From: Lysobacter silvisoli
GTDB lineage: Bacteria > Pseudomonadota > Gammaproteobacteria > Xanthomonadales > Xanthomonadaceae
Direction of reading: 5' to 3'
Assembly: GCF_003382365.1 (NCBI RefSeq)
Contig: NZ_QTSU01000001.1
Coordinates: 1,054,001-1,118,000, forward strand
Length of the DNA: 64,000 nt
How positions within the stretch are numbered: position 1 is the first letter of the stretch; every line of letters begins with the position of its first letter. The translations under genes and the position numbers were made by a program. A model generated the notes under the pieces. The model made no database searches. It was not told the DNA's origin and saw nothing but the letters and a program-made list of their open reading frames with translations. Positions 9,082 through 18,793 of the stretch are shown in pieces.

Positions 9082-9925
9082 ACGGCAGGGCGGGGCGCGT
9101 GCGTGCGCGTCGTGGACGCTGCGTGCGGCGCTGCTGCTGGCCGCACTGGCCGCCGTCGCCGGCTGCAGCCGCCTGACCTTCGTCCGCCCCGACTTCGATA
9201 AGGTCAAGTACGAGGACACCGGCCCGCACATCGAGGTGCGCGACGACAAGCGCAGCAAGGACGCCAACAGCGCCCGCAACCGGGTCCAGTTGGCCAGCGC
9301 GGCCTTGCGCAGCGGCGACCTCGACGGCGCCGAGCGCGACGCCCGCACCGCGCTCAAGGCCGACCCGCGTTCGGCCGATGCGCATACCCTGCTGGGCGCG
9401 ATCGCGGCCCGCCGCGGCAACGCCGCCGTGGCCGGCGAGCACTACAAGAAGGCCGTGGAGCTGGCGCCCGAGCGCGGCGCCTTCCTCAACAATTATGGCG
9501 TTTGGCTGTGCGGCAACGGGCGTGCGGCCGAATCGCTGTCCTGGTTCGACCGGGCCTTGAACGACAGCACCTATCCCACGCCGGGCGCGGCCCTGGCCAA
9601 TGCCGGCAGCTGCGCCGACAGCGCGGGCCAGCGCGAGCGCGCCGAGCGCGACCTGCGCGCGGCCGTGGCTCTGGACCCGGCCAACGCGCTGGCGCTGGGC
9701 AGCCTGGCCCGGATCGAGTTGGGCAAGGGCAATGCCTTCGAGGCGCGGGCCTTTTCTGAACGCAGGCTGGCTGCCGCTCCCGCGGACGCCGAATCGCTTG
9801 TGCTTGCGTCACAAATCGAACAAAAACTCGGCGACACGGCAGCCGCCGCAAGATACGTTCAGCGTCTAAGGGCGGAGTTCCCTGACGCGCAGGGCTCCGG
9901 GACAGGGGATGACGGTAAGCGATGA
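9071..9925 (+). CDS. pilW: type IV pilus biogenesis/stability lipoprotein PilF/PilW
   Basis: This is a 284-aa protein with a signal sequence and lipobox ending at Cys32 (AVAGC), then several tetratricopeptide repeats (for example [20 protein letters not shown] and [20 protein letters not shown]). PilF/PilW is an outer-membrane lipoprotein needed for assembly of the PilQ secretin multimer. Location between rlmN and rodZ is the standard order in gammaproteobacteria. It overlaps rlmN by 11 bp and the next gene by 4 bp. Confidence 0.9.
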   Translation: MRHERQGGARACASWTLRAALLLAALAAVAGCSRLTFVRPDFDKVKYEDTGPHIEVRDDKRSKDANSARNRVQLASAALRSGDLDGAERDARTALKADPRSADAHTLLGAIAARRGNAAVAGEHYKKAVELAPERGAFLNNYGVWLCGNGRAAESLSWFDRALNDSTYPTPGAALANAGSCADSAGQRERAERDLRAAVALDPANALALGSLARIELGKGNAFEARAFSERRLAAAPADAESLVLASQIEQKLGDTAAAARYVQRLRAEFPDAQGSGTGDDGKR

Positions 9926-10731
9926 TGCTTTCGAATCAAGTCGCGCCTGACGGCGGGGGTAGCCTCGGCGCGCGTCTGAAATCGGCTCGCGAGCGGGCGG
10001 GTTTGAGCCATGCCGACGTGTCGGCGCGGCTGAAAATGCCGACCCGCGTGCTGCAGGCCTTGGAAGCCGACGATCTGCAACAGATCGGCGCGCCGGTGTT
10101 CGTGCGCGGCCAGCTGCGCAGCTATGCGCGCCTGCTCGGCGTCGACCTGGAGCCGGAGCTGGACCGCGTGGCGGTGGCCCAACTGGCGCCGTCGCAGCTG
10201 GTCAGCCATACCCATACGCCGCGCTACCGCCGCGTGTTCGAACAGGCCACGCGCCGTGCCATCTACATCGTGCTGACCGCCGCCATCGCCGTGCCGGTGT
10301 GGCTGGCCACGCGTCCGCACCTGGGCAGCAACCTGGCGGTGCAGTCGCTGGAAGTGCCGGCGAACTTGGCCGCCGCTCCGGCCGCCGACGCCGCGCCTGC
10401 GGCCGCGCCGCAGCGCACCCCGCTGGTGGCGTCGATCGCGCCGCTGCCTTCGGCGCCGGCCGCGCAGCCGGCGTTGTCGCTGACCTTCACCGGCGACAGC
10501 TGGGTGCAGATCTACGCCGCCGACGGCAGCACCCTGGAACAGGGGCTGCTGGGCGCCGGCGAGCGCCGCAGCTACGCCGCCGGCGAAGCCGCGCGCGTGG
10601 TGCTGGGCAACTCCTCCGCGGTGCAGGTGCTGCAGGCGGGCCAGCCCGTCGATCTGGCGCCGTTCAGCCGCGCGAACGTCGCGCGCTTTACGCTATCCTC
10701 TGACGGTTCCCTCGCGCCGGTCGCAGACTGA
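9922..10731 (+). CDS. rodZ: RodZ-like helix-turn-helix membrane protein
   Basis: This 269-aa protein has an N-terminal HTH_25 domain (GARLKSARERAGLSHADVSA near residues 13-32), one membrane segment at about 113-132, an Ala/Pro-rich linker and a C-terminal DUF4115 beta domain (LSLTFTGDSWVQIYAADGST). RodZ links MreB to the membrane in cell-shape control. It overlaps pilF by 4 bp. In E. coli rodZ is followed by ispG and hisS; here yfgM follows directly. Confidence 0.88.
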   Translation: MMLSNQVAPDGGGSLGARLKSARERAGLSHADVSARLKMPTRVLQALEADDLQQIGAPVFVRGQLRSYARLLGVDLEPELDRVAVAQLAPSQLVSHTHTPRYRRVFEQATRRAIYIVLTAAIAVPVWLATRPHLGSNLAVQSLEVPANLAAAPAADAAPAAAPQRTPLVASIAPLPSAPAAQPALSLTFTGDSWVQIYAADGSTLEQGLLGAGERRSYAAGEAARVVLGNSSAVQVLQAGQPVDLAPFSRANVARFTLSSDGSLAPVAD

Positions 10732-10760
10732 CCCGCGACGCGGGTCCGACAGCATCCCTT

Positions 10761-10783
10761 ACTGGCCCGCGTTGCGGGCCAGT
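10761..10783. terminator. 10-bp stem hairpin between rodZ and yfgM
   Basis: ACTGGCCCGC (10761-10770) pairs with GCGGGCCAGT (10774-10783) around a 3-nt loop, followed by TCCATTCCTTT. A smaller CCCGC/GCGGG dyad just precedes it at the rodZ stop. It is probably a partial terminator at the rodZ end. Confidence 0.6.
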
Positions 10784-10827
10784 TCCATTCCTTTGGGCTC
10801 CAGCCGGCTGGCGGGGCGAGACTAGCG

Positions 10828-11457
10828 ATGGCGATCGACGATCTGCTTGACGAACACGAACAAAGCGAACGCGTGCGCGAGTGGCTGCGCCGCAACGGCG
10901 CCGGCCTGATCGGCGGCATCGCCCTGGGCCTGGCCGCGATCGGCGGCTGGAAGTGGTACCAGAACCACCAGGCGCAGGAGCAGGGCAAGGCCGCCGGCCA
11001 GTACCAGGCCGCGCTGGACGCCATCGAAGCCAAGGACAAGAGCGCCGAAGCCAAGGTCAAGGCGCTGGGCCAGAACACCTACCACACCCTGGCCGCGCTG
11101 CGCCTGGCGCAGTCGCAGGTGGCCGCCAACCAGCGCGACGCCGCGATCGCCACCCTGCGTTCGATCCAGACCCAGGACCCCTCGTTGAGCGAGGTGGTGA
11201 ACCTGCGCCTGGCGCGCTTGCTGATCGAAGCCAAGCAGGCGCCCGAAGCGCTGAAGCTGGTGGCCAACGCCAGCTCGCCCACCGCCTTCGCGGTGCGCGG
11301 CGACGCGCAACTGGCCCTGGGCCAGCGCGCCCAGGCCCAGGAGGCCTACCGCCAGGCCATGGCCAAGCTCGACGTGGCCTCGCCGCAGCGCCGCCTGATC
11401 GAACTCAAGCTCACCGAAGCCGGCGGCACGCCGGTCAAGCCCGAGGCCAAGTCTTGA
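10828..11457 (+). CDS. yfgM: YfgM/AncM-like tetratricopeptide membrane protein
   Basis: This 209-aa protein starts MAIDDLLDEHEQSERVREWL, followed by one membrane helix (about residues 24-42) and TPR-like repeats in the periplasmic part, as in YfgM (TPR_21). YfgM is an ancillary SecYEG/PpiD partner in E. coli. The stop codon TGA shares an A with the bamB ATG. Start chosen at the ATG matching the conserved N-terminus. Confidence 0.9.
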   Translation: MAIDDLLDEHEQSERVREWLRRNGAGLIGGIALGLAAIGGWKWYQNHQAQEQGKAAGQYQAALDAIEAKDKSAEAKVKALGQNTYHTLAALRLAQSQVAANQRDAAIATLRSIQTQDPSLSEVVNLRLARLLIEAKQAPEALKLVANASSPTAFAVRGDAQLALGQRAQAQEAYRQAMAKLDVASPQRRLIELKLTEAGGTPVKPEAKS

Positions 11458-12692
11458 TGAAGTTTGCAGCCATGACCCCCAGCCGCACCGCGGTTCGCGC
11501 CACTGCCGTCCTGCTGTGCGCCTTCGCGCTGGCCGGCTGCTCCACCGTCAAGGGCTGGTTCGGCGGCAAGAAGGACGACGGCAAGCCCAACGAGCCGGTC
11601 GAACTGAGCGAGATCAGTCCCAGCGTCAGCGTGGCCAAACTGTGGTCGGCGCGCGCCGGCAAGGGCGAAGGCCGCATGGGCGTGCGCCAGGGCCCGGTCA
11701 TCGCCGACGGCCGCGTCTACGCCGCGGCGATCGAGGGCGGCGTGCACGCCTTCGACCTGCAGACCGGCAAGGCGGTGTGGGATTACCTGCCCATGCGTCA
11801 GGGCGAGGACAGCGGCAAGAAGGACAAGGACATCCGCCTGTCCGGCGGTCCCGGCGCAGGCGAAGGCCTGGTCGTGGTCGGGGGCATGGACGGCGAAGTG
11901 ATCGCGCTGGACGCGTCCAGCGGCGCCGAGAAGTGGCGCGCCAAGGTCGGCAACGAAGTCATCGCTGCGCCGGCCGTGGGCCTGGGCATGGTGTTCGTGC
12001 GTTCCAACGACGGCCGGGTGACCGCGTTCGACGCGGCCAGCGGCGAGCGCCGCTGGTTCTGGACCCGCGAAGTGCCGATGCTGTCGGTGCGCGGCAACGA
12101 TTCGCCGGTGCTGGGCCCGGGCTACGTGTTCGTCGGCAGCGACGACGGCAGCGTGGTCGCGCTGTCGGCCACCGACGGCCGCCCGCTGTGGGAACAGGCG
12201 GTGGCGCAGGCCGAGGGCCGCACCGAGCTGGACCGCATGGCCGACATCGACGGCACCCCGATCCTGGACGGCAGCACCCTGTACGCCAGCAGCTTCAAGA
12301 AGCAGACCCTGGCCATCGACGCGCCCAGCGGCCGTCCGATGTGGAACAGCGAGCACGGCGGCGCCGGCCGCATCGGTATGGGCGCCAGCCGTCTGGTGGT
12401 CAGCGACCCCAACGGCACCGTGTTCGGCCTGGACAAGGCCGGAGGCAGCGCGATGTGGCAGCAGGCCGGCCTGCAGCGCCGCAACCTGACCGGCGCGGCG
12501 GTGCAGGGCGACTACGCCGTGGTCGGCGATTTCGACGGCTACGTGCACTGGCTCAAGCTCGACGACGGCCAGTTCGCCGCGCGCGAGCGCGTGGGCGGCA
12601 AGGCGCTGCGCGCCGCGCCGGTGGTTTCCTCCGACGGCATCCTGGTGGTGCAGAACGTCGAAGGCGAGCTGACCGCGTTCAAGCTGCAGTAA
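11457..12692 (+). CDS. bamB: outer membrane assembly lipoprotein BamB
   Basis: This 411-aa lipoprotein belongs to the BAM complex that inserts beta-barrel proteins into the outer membrane. A signal sequence ends in LAGC with Cys28, and the rest is an eight-bladed PQQ-like propeller with repeats such as GVHAFDLQTGKAVWDY, EVIALDASSGAEKW and RVTAFDAASGERRW. The ATG at 11457 overlaps the yfgM stop; a second in-frame ATG at 11472 is possible. Confidence 0.93.
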   Translation: MKFAAMTPSRTAVRATAVLLCAFALAGCSTVKGWFGGKKDDGKPNEPVELSEISPSVSVAKLWSARAGKGEGRMGVRQGPVIADGRVYAAAIEGGVHAFDLQTGKAVWDYLPMRQGEDSGKKDKDIRLSGGPGAGEGLVVVGGMDGEVIALDASSGAEKWRAKVGNEVIAAPAVGLGMVFVRSNDGRVTAFDAASGERRWFWTREVPMLSVRGNDSPVLGPGYVFVGSDDGSVVALSATDGRPLWEQAVAQAEGRTELDRMADIDGTPILDGSTLYASSFKKQTLAIDAPSGRPMWNSEHGGAGRIGMGASRLVVSDPNGTVFGLDKAGGSAMWQQAGLQRRNLTGAAVQGDYAVVGDFDGYVHWLKLDDGQFAARERVGGKALRAAPVVSSDGILVVQNVEGELTAFKLQ

Positions 12693-12890
12693 TACCGCGG
12701 GCGGGCCGGGCAGGTCCCGGCGCCGCCCCGCCGCATTCCCGTCGCGGCCCGGACCGGTGCAAGCCGGCCCGGGCCGTTGCGTTGACGGGCGCCGCCAGGG
12801 CCGCTCTGGCACACTGTCCGCTGTTTCGCCCCGCAATCGGCCCCGTCCGGGCGCGGCGTACCCCGATACCTTTCTTCCGGTTCCGTACCC

Positions 12891-14291
12891 ATGCTTCCGC
12901 TAGTCGCCCTCGTTGGCCGCCCCAACGTAGGAAAATCCACCCTGTTCAACGCGCTCACGCGCAGCCGCGACGCCCTGGTCCACGACCAGCCCGGCGTGAC
13001 CCGCGACCGTCATTACGGCGTGTGCCGTCCGCTGGAGCTGCGCCCGTTCGCCGTGGTCGACACCGGCGGCATCGCCGGCGAGGACGAGGGCCTGGCCGGC
13101 GCCACCGCGCGCCAGGCGCGCGCCGCGGCCGAGGAAGCGGACCTGGTGCTGTTCATCGTCGACGGCCGCGAAGGCGCCTCGGCGCTGGACGACGACATCC
13201 TGCGCTGGCTGCGCAAGACCGCGCGGCCGACCCTGCTGGTGGTCAACAAGACCGACGGCATCGACGTGCAGGCCGCGCTCAACGATTTCGCCCGCTATGG
13301 TTTCTCCGACCGCGTTGCGATCTCCTCGGCGCACCGCACCGGCATCGACCAGCTGATCGCGGAAGTGCTGAAGCGGCTGCCGGAGCAGGGCAGTCAGGCC
13401 GAGCTGGATCAGGACCCCAACCGCATCCGCGTGGCCTTCATCGGCCGCCCGAACGTGGGCAAGTCGACCCTGGTCAACCGCCTGCTCGGCGAGGAACGCA
13501 TGATCGCCTCGGAGGTGCCCGGCACCACCCGCGATTCGGTCGCCATCGACATGGAGCGCGACGGCCGTCTGTACCGCCTGATCGACACCGCCGGCCTGCG
13601 CCGCAAGGCGCGGGTGGAGGAAGCGGTGGAGAAGTTCTCCATCGTCAAGACCCTGCAGGCGATCGAGCAGTGCCAGGTCGCGGTGGTGATGCTGGACGCG
13701 GGCGAGGGCGTGACCGACCAGGACGCCAGCGTGCTGGGCTATGCGCTGGACGCCGGCCGCGCCCTGGTGATCGCGGCCAACAAGTGGGACGGCCAGACCG
13801 ATTACCAGCGCCAGCAGACCGAGGCGCTGCTGACCCGCAAGCTGTCGTTCGTGGAGTGGGCCGAGGCGGTGCGCATCAGCGCCAAGCACGGCTCGGGCCT
13901 GCGCGAACTGTTCCAGGCGATCCACCGCGCGCACGAGTCGGCCACCCGCGAGTTCGGCACCAGCGAGGTCAACAAGGCGCTGGAAATCGCCTACGAAACC
14001 AATCCGCCGCCGACCGTGCGCGGCCATGTCGCCAAGCTGCGCTATGCGCACCCGGCGGCCAGCAACCCGCCGACCTTCGTGGTCCACGGCACCCGCCTGC
14101 GCACCCTGGCCGACAGCTACAAGCGCTACCTGGAGAACTTCTTCCGCAAGCGCTTCAAGCTGGTCGGCACCCCGGTGCGCTTCATCTACAAGGAAGGCGC
14201 CAACCCCTACGAGGGCAAGAAGAACGTGCTGACCGAAAAGCAGGTGGCCAAGAAGCGGCGCCTGATCCGGCACGTCAAGCGGAAGAAGTGA
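12891..14291 (+). CDS. der: ribosome biogenesis GTPase Der (EngA)
   Basis: This 466-aa essential GTPase for 50S assembly has two tandem Era-type G domains and a KH-like C-terminal domain. The P-loops are GRPNVGKST at residues 9-17 and again from residue 185. [16 protein letters not shown] and NKWD motifs are all visible. The C-terminus is basic ([13 protein letters not shown]). It closes the conserved yfgM-bamB-der block, 198 bp after bamB. Confidence 0.97.
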   Translation: MLPLVALVGRPNVGKSTLFNALTRSRDALVHDQPGVTRDRHYGVCRPLELRPFAVVDTGGIAGEDEGLAGATARQARAAAEEADLVLFIVDGREGASALDDDILRWLRKTARPTLLVVNKTDGIDVQAALNDFARYGFSDRVAISSAHRTGIDQLIAEVLKRLPEQGSQAELDQDPNRIRVAFIGRPNVGKSTLVNRLLGEERMIASEVPGTTRDSVAIDMERDGRLYRLIDTAGLRRKARVEEAVEKFSIVKTLQAIEQCQVAVVMLDAGEGVTDQDASVLGYALDAGRALVIAANKWDGQTDYQRQQTEALLTRKLSFVEWAEAVRISAKHGSGLRELFQAIHRAHESATREFGTSEVNKALEIAYETNPPPTVRGHVAKLRYAHPAASNPPTFVVHGTRLRTLADSYKRYLENFFRKRFKLVGTPVRFIYKEGANPYEGKKNVLTEKQVAKKRRLIRHVKRKK

Positions 14292-14330
14292 CGCACCGGC
14301 CCGCGCTTCAGCGCGGCTTTGCCGGTGCGT
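14291..14330. terminator. long hairpin at the der stop
   Basis: ACGCACCGGC (14291-14300) pairs with GCCGGTGCGT (14321-14330), and an inner stem CCGCGC/GCGCGG extends it. There is no T-run, so it may work as an mRNA 3'-end stabiliser or with Rho. Confidence 0.6.
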
Positions 14331-14331
14331 C

Positions 14332-14574
14332 ATCCCCGCGAAAGCGGGGATCCAGCGCGCCTGCGTAGCCGCGCGTCATCGCGGCTCACGCCGCTCCCAC
14401 AGCCAGCACAGCCTTGGGGCAGGAGCGGCATAAGCCGCGACCACATACCTTCGGCCCCTGCGCAGGTCGCGGCTCACGCCGCTCCTACCCCAGAGCAGAT
14501 CGTGCCCACGCCGCTCCCACGGCCGCCACGATGCAACGATGCCCCCCGTAGGAGCGGCGCAAGCCGCGACCGCG
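14332..14574. repeat. REP-like cluster between der and mobA
   Basis: An ATCCCCGC/GCGGGGAT hairpin lies at 14332-14351. Four units of the GGAGCGGCNNAAGCCGCGACC family follow, in alternating orientation, at about 14379-14401 (minus), 14415-14442 (plus), 14464-14491 (minus) and 14545-14574 (plus). The pair at 14415-14491 forms a large stem-loop. The 352-bp gap 14292-14643 holds no other feature. Confidence 0.85.
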
Positions 14575-14643
14575 CTAGTCATTCGCCCACGCAAGCCGCG
14601 GCTCGCACAACGCCACCCCCGCATCGGCGTACAGTGCACCCGC

Positions 14644-15234
14644 ATGTCCGCTCCCGCCATCCTCCCTCACGCCCTGACCCTGGGCCTGCTAGCCGGCGGC
14701 CGCGCCACCCGCCTGGGCGGCCTGGACAAGGCCTGGCTGCTGCACGACGGCCAGCCGCAGGTGCTGCGCCTGGCGCAACGCTACGCAAAGCACACCGCTG
14801 CTGTGCTGATCAGCGCCAATCGCGATCTCGACCGCTACGCCGCGCACGGCCTGCGCGCGCTCCCCGACCCGCGCAGCGATCGGGGCCCCTTGGGCGGCCT
14901 GGAGACGTTGAGCGCCGCCTGCGCCACGCCTTGGCTGCTGACCCTGCCGGTGGACGCGCTGGCGCCGCCAGCGGACTTGATCGAACGCCTGGCCGCGGGC
15001 GGCGATCGCGGCGCCTGCGCCGTGGACGACGACGGCGTGCAGCCGCTGTTCGCACTGTGGCACGTAGACAGCTTGCGCACGCCGCTCACCCGCGCGCTGG
15101 ATCATGACCGCCTGGCCGTGCAGGCGCTGCAAACCGAACTGGGCATGGCGCACGTGCGCTGCGATGGCCTACGCTTCGGCAACCTCAACACCCCCGACGA
15201 ACTGGCCGCGGCCGGCATCGTCGCGCAACGCTAG
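14644..15234 (+). CDS. mobA: molybdenum cofactor guanylyltransferase MobA
   Basis: This 196-aa nucleotidyltransferase attaches GMP to molybdopterin to make the guanine-dinucleotide cofactor. The motif LAGGRATRLGGLDKAWL near residues 16-32 is the GTP-binding signature, and the DPRSDRGPLGGLE segment follows. Start is the ATG at 14644 (MSAPAILPHAL); the longer frame upstream reads through a repeat and is not credible. It lies 13 bp before moeA, so the two are probably co-transcribed. Confidence 0.92.
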   Translation: MSAPAILPHALTLGLLAGGRATRLGGLDKAWLLHDGQPQVLRLAQRYAKHTAAVLISANRDLDRYAAHGLRALPDPRSDRGPLGGLETLSAACATPWLLTLPVDALAPPADLIERLAAGGDRGACAVDDDGVQPLFALWHVDSLRTPLTRALDHDRLAVQALQTELGMAHVRCDGLRFGNLNTPDELAAAGIVAQR

Positions 15235-15247
15235 ATCGATAGCCCCT

Positions 15248-16474
15248 ATGCATGCCTTCCCCACCGGCCTGAGTTTCGACGAAGCCCTGGCGATCGTCGC
15301 CGAGGTCGCGGCCGAACACCGGCTCGAGCACGAAAGCCTGGCCCTGGCGCGCTGCCACGGCCGCGTGCTCGCGCAAGACCTGGACGCGCCGCTGGCGCTG
15401 CCGCCGTTCGACAACAGCGCGATGGACGGATTCGCCTTCCGCCACGCCGACCTGTCGGCCGCCGAAGCCGGGCAGGGCGCGCGCCTGCGCCTGGCCGGCG
15501 AACAATTCGCCGGCGCGGCCCTGGCCCCGGCGCTGATGCCGGGTCAATGCCTGCGCATCACCACCGGCGCGGCCATGCCGGCCGGCGCCGATACCGTCGC
15601 GATCAAGGAGCACGTGAGCCTGGACGGCGACACGGTGCTGATCCCCGCCGACACCGCGCCCGGCGCGAACGTGCGCTATGCCGGCGAGGACGTGCGCGTG
15701 GGCGAGCGCGTGCTGCACGCGGGCCAGGTGCTCACGCCGCCGCGCCTGTCGCTGGCCGCGTCGCTGGGGCAGCCCGCGCTGAGCGTGGCGCGGCGGCCGA
15801 CGGTGGCGGTGTTCACCAGCGGCGACGAACTGGTCGAACCCGGCCTGCCGCTGGGCCCGGGCCAGATCCACGACAGCAACCGCGAACTGCTGATGGGCCT
15901 GCTGCGCGCCGACGGCCTGGAACCCACCGCCTGGCCGCGCCTGCCCGACGATCCGCGCCAGGTGGAGATCGCGCTGCGCGACGCCGCCTGCGCCTTCGAC
16001 CTGGTGCTGACCTGCGGTGCGGTCTCGGCCGGCGAGAAGGATCACATCCCGGCGGTGCTCGAACGCTTCGGCCGCGTGCATTTCTGGAAGGTGCGGATGA
16101 AGCCGGGCATGCCGCTGCTGTTCGGCAGCCTGGATCAGGCCCGCGTGCTCGGCCTGCCGGGCAATCCGGTCTCGGTGCTGGCGACCTATCTGGGCGTGGC
16201 CCGGCCGCTGATCGACGGCCTGCAGGGCCGGCGCGATCCGCGCCCGCGCTGGCGCGCGCGCCTGGTTGCGCCGATCGACAAGCGCCACCCGCGCCGCGAA
16301 TTCCTGCGCGCCAAGCTCAACGCCGACGAGCAGGGCGTGCTCTGGGCCGATCCCAATCCGGCCACCGGGTCGCACCGCCTGCGCGCGGCGGCCGACTCCA
16401 ACGCCCTGATCGTGATCGGCGACGGACTGCAGCAACTCGAGGCCGGCGCCGTGGTCGAGGTGCTGCCGTACTGA
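15248..16474 (+). CDS. moeA: molybdopterin molybdenumtransferase MoeA
   Basis: This 408-aa enzyme inserts molybdate into adenylated molybdopterin. Conserved blocks are LPPFDNSAMDGFAFR, ITTGAAMPAGADTVAIKEH, GQIHDSNRELL, TCGAVSAGEKDH, KVRMKPGMPLLFG and GLPGNPVSVLATY, all in family order. Start at ATG 15248 (MHAFPTGLSFDEAL) matches the usual N-terminus. It sits between mobA and the rhodanese-MoeB gene. Confidence 0.95.
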   Translation: MHAFPTGLSFDEALAIVAEVAAEHRLEHESLALARCHGRVLAQDLDAPLALPPFDNSAMDGFAFRHADLSAAEAGQGARLRLAGEQFAGAALAPALMPGQCLRITTGAAMPAGADTVAIKEHVSLDGDTVLIPADTAPGANVRYAGEDVRVGERVLHAGQVLTPPRLSLAASLGQPALSVARRPTVAVFTSGDELVEPGLPLGPGQIHDSNRELLMGLLRADGLEPTAWPRLPDDPRQVEIALRDAACAFDLVLTCGAVSAGEKDHIPAVLERFGRVHFWKVRMKPGMPLLFGSLDQARVLGLPGNPVSVLATYLGVARPLIDGLQGRRDPRPRWRARLVAPIDKRHPRREFLRAKLNADEQGVLWADPNPATGSHRLRAAADSNALIVIGDGLQQLEAGAVVEVLPY

Positions 16475-16538
16475 ACGCGCAACGCTGCATCGCCCCTCGC
16501 GGCGGCACAGCGTCGCCGCGAAGGCGGATAATCGCGGC

Positions 16539-17672
16539 ATGACGTCCCGCATCGAACGCATCACCCCGGCCGAGGCGCAGCGGCGGCAACGCGCCGGCGC
16601 GATCCTGATCGACGTGCGCGAGGCGCACGAACGCGCCGCCGGCCGCGCCGAGCACGCGCTGGGCGTGGCCCGCACCGAGCTGGAAACCGACCCGGCCGCG
16701 ACCGTGGCCGACCGCGACGCCCAGGTGCTGCTGATCTGCCAATCCGGCGCGCGCTCGCTGCTGGCCGCGCAGGCGCTGCTGGACGCGGGTTATGCGCGCG
16801 TGGCCTCGGTCGACGGCGGCACCGTGCGTTGGATCGCCGAAGGCCTGCCGCTGGCGCCGCGCGAAGCCGATGCCGATTTCTACGAACGCTATTCGCGCCA
16901 CCTGCGCCTGCCCGACGTGGGCGAGGCCGGCCAGCGCCGTCTGCAGGCCGCGCGCGTGGTCGTGATCGGCGCGGGCGGCCTGGGTTCGCCGGCGGCCTAT
17001 TACCTGGCTGCGGCCGGCGTGGGCACCCTGGTCCTGGCCGACGACGACGTGGTCGACCGCAGCAACCTGCAGCGCCAGATCCTGCACACCGAGGACCGCA
17101 TCGGCGTGGCCAAGGTGGACTCGGCGCGTACCGCGCTGCAGGCCCTGAACCCCAGCGTGCGCGTGCTGCCGTTCCAGCAGCGCGTGACCTCGGCCAATGT
17201 CGAAGCGCTGATCGCCGAGGCCGACGTGGTGGTGGACGGCGCCGACAATTTCCCGGTGCGCTACCTGCTCAACGACGCCTGCGTGAAGCTGGGCAAGCCG
17301 CTGGTCTACGGCGCGGTGCACCGCTTCGAAGGCCAGGCCAGCGTGTTCGACGCCGGCCGCCAGCGCGGCCAGGCGCCGTGCTACCGCTGCCTGTTCCCGG
17401 AGCCGCCGCCACCGGAGGCCGCGCCCAATTGCGCCGAAGCCGGCGTGCTCGGCGTGCTGCCCGGCGTGATCGGGCTGCTCCAGGCCACCGAGGCGATCAA
17501 ACTGATCCTGGGCCTGGGCGAACCGCTGCGCGGACGCCTGCTGCATTTCGATGCGCTGGGCCTGCGCTTCCGCGAGACCCGGCTGCGCCCCGATCCCGGC
17601 TGCGCGGTGTGCGCGCCGGGCCTGCCATTCCCGGGCTATATCGACTACGCCGAGTTCTGCGGCGTGGCTTGA
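16539..17672 (+). CDS. moeB: MoeB/ThiF adenylyltransferase with N-terminal rhodanese domain
   Basis: This 377-aa fusion has a rhodanese-like domain at residues 1-105 with active-site Cys in LLICQSGARS, then a ThiF/MoeB E1-like domain (GAGGLGSPAAYYLAAAG, DDDVVDRSNLQRQILH, DGADNFPVRYLLND). The zinc-binding CYRC and CAVC pairs are present. MoeB adenylates the MoaD C-terminus; the rhodanese can supply sulfur. The rhodanese is at the N-terminus, opposite to MOCS3/Uba4. Activation of another sulfur carrier (ThiS-like) is possible. Confidence 0.9.
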   Translation: MTSRIERITPAEAQRRQRAGAILIDVREAHERAAGRAEHALGVARTELETDPAATVADRDAQVLLICQSGARSLLAAQALLDAGYARVASVDGGTVRWIAEGLPLAPREADADFYERYSRHLRLPDVGEAGQRRLQAARVVVIGAGGLGSPAAYYLAAAGVGTLVLADDDVVDRSNLQRQILHTEDRIGVAKVDSARTALQALNPSVRVLPFQQRVTSANVEALIAEADVVVDGADNFPVRYLLNDACVKLGKPLVYGAVHRFEGQASVFDAGRQRGQAPCYRCLFPEPPPPEAAPNCAEAGVLGVLPGVIGLLQATEAIKLILGLGEPLRGRLLHFDALGLRFRETRLRPDPGCAVCAPGLPFPGYIDYAEFCGVA

Positions 17673-17759
17673 GCCTCGCGCGCACGCAGGCCATGTGAAG
17701 CCGGCCGACACGCGCCGTATGCGACGTTCCTAGCCTACGAGCGGCGAACGGAGGCGGGC

Positions 17760-18761
17760 ATGCGCATAGCGGTGGCGATCCTGTGCTTGTGGGTGGCATG
17801 GTGTGTGCCCGCATCGGCGGGCGAGGCCTGCGTAGTTCCATCCGGCCCCGACAGCTACCCCAAGCGCATCGCCGCGCTGGCCTGCAACGAGAACGCGCTG
17901 TGGTTCGGCGCCTTCATCGACGCCGACGGGCGCCTGGCCAGCACCACCGTGGCCGAAGCCGAGACCGCGCGCCTGCGCGACGGCAGCACGCCGGCCTGGC
18001 GCCGGGTGACCGACTATTGGAAGGGCAGCGGCCTGCTGTGGCAGATGAGCGGCTTCTTCGGCGCCGCCGAATGCGGCTATTCGTCGGCCGCCGATCCCGG
18101 CCAGCTGCGTACGGCCGACGCCGCCTGCCGCGCCTTCGTCATCGATAACCCCTGGTCGGCGGTGTTCGTGTCCTACGTGATGAACCGCGCGGGCGTGCCC
18201 AACTTCCGCGCCTCGGCCAGCCACATCGACTACGTGCGCGACGCCTATCGCAGCCCCGACAGCCCGTACCTGTTCGCCGATCCCGACACCACCGCGCCGG
18301 CGGTGGGCGACCTGCTGTGCTTCGTGCGCTCGTCCAGCGCGGTCTACGGCTACCAGGGCCTCAAAGCCTTCCTGGATCGCGACGAGGGCGCCTTGAACAT
18401 GCATTGCGACATCGCCGCTTCCATCGACGGCGGACGCCTGTATCTGATCGGCGGCAACGTGCTGCAAGGCGTGACCCTGCGCGAGCTCAGCCTCAATCGC
18501 AGCGGCCTGCTATGGGCGCTGCAGCGTCGCGGCAGCGTGCCCGCCGATTGCCGCCCGGGCCACGAAGCCGGTTGCAGCTTCAGCCGCCAGGACTGGGCGG
18601 TGCTGCTCAAGCTCAAGCCGATGGCGGTCAGCACGCCGGCGCCGCAGCTGATGCCCGCGCGCGATTGCTGCGACGTGTGTCCGCTGCCGCTGCCGGAGGG
18701 TCTACGTCGTTGCCCGGCGCAGCACGCTCCGGCTTCGCCCGTACCCACGCCCGGAAGTTAG
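17760..18761 (+). CDS. secreted DUF2272 protein
   Basis: This is a 333-aa protein with a cleavable signal peptide (MRIAVAILCLWVAWCVPASAG). The middle region carries the DUF2272 signature: YWKGSG, then PWSAVFVSYVMNRAGV and SHIDYVRDA, with HCDIAASIDGGRLYLIGGNV later. The layout resembles NlpC/P60 or CHAP amidases, but the PWSA position carries Ser where a catalytic Cys might be expected; Ser is usual for DUF2272 as I know it. A cell-wall role is inferred. The C-terminus is Pro- and Cys-containing and unmatched. Confidence 0.7.
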   Translation: MRIAVAILCLWVAWCVPASAGEACVVPSGPDSYPKRIAALACNENALWFGAFIDADGRLASTTVAEAETARLRDGSTPAWRRVTDYWKGSGLLWQMSGFFGAAECGYSSAADPGQLRTADAACRAFVIDNPWSAVFVSYVMNRAGVPNFRASASHIDYVRDAYRSPDSPYLFADPDTTAPAVGDLLCFVRSSSAVYGYQGLKAFLDRDEGALNMHCDIAASIDGGRLYLIGGNVLQGVTLRELSLNRSGLLWALQRRGSVPADCRPGHEAGCSFSRQDWAVLLKLKPMAVSTPAPQLMPARDCCDVCPLPLPEGLRRCPAQHAPASPVPTPGS

Positions 18762-18793
18762 CATCCGCTTGCAGCGATGCGGCGGTTCCCCCC

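Noticed and set aside
14319-15107. 262-codon ORF spanning the der-mobA gap
   Set aside because: It reads through REP repeats and then the wrong frame of mobA.
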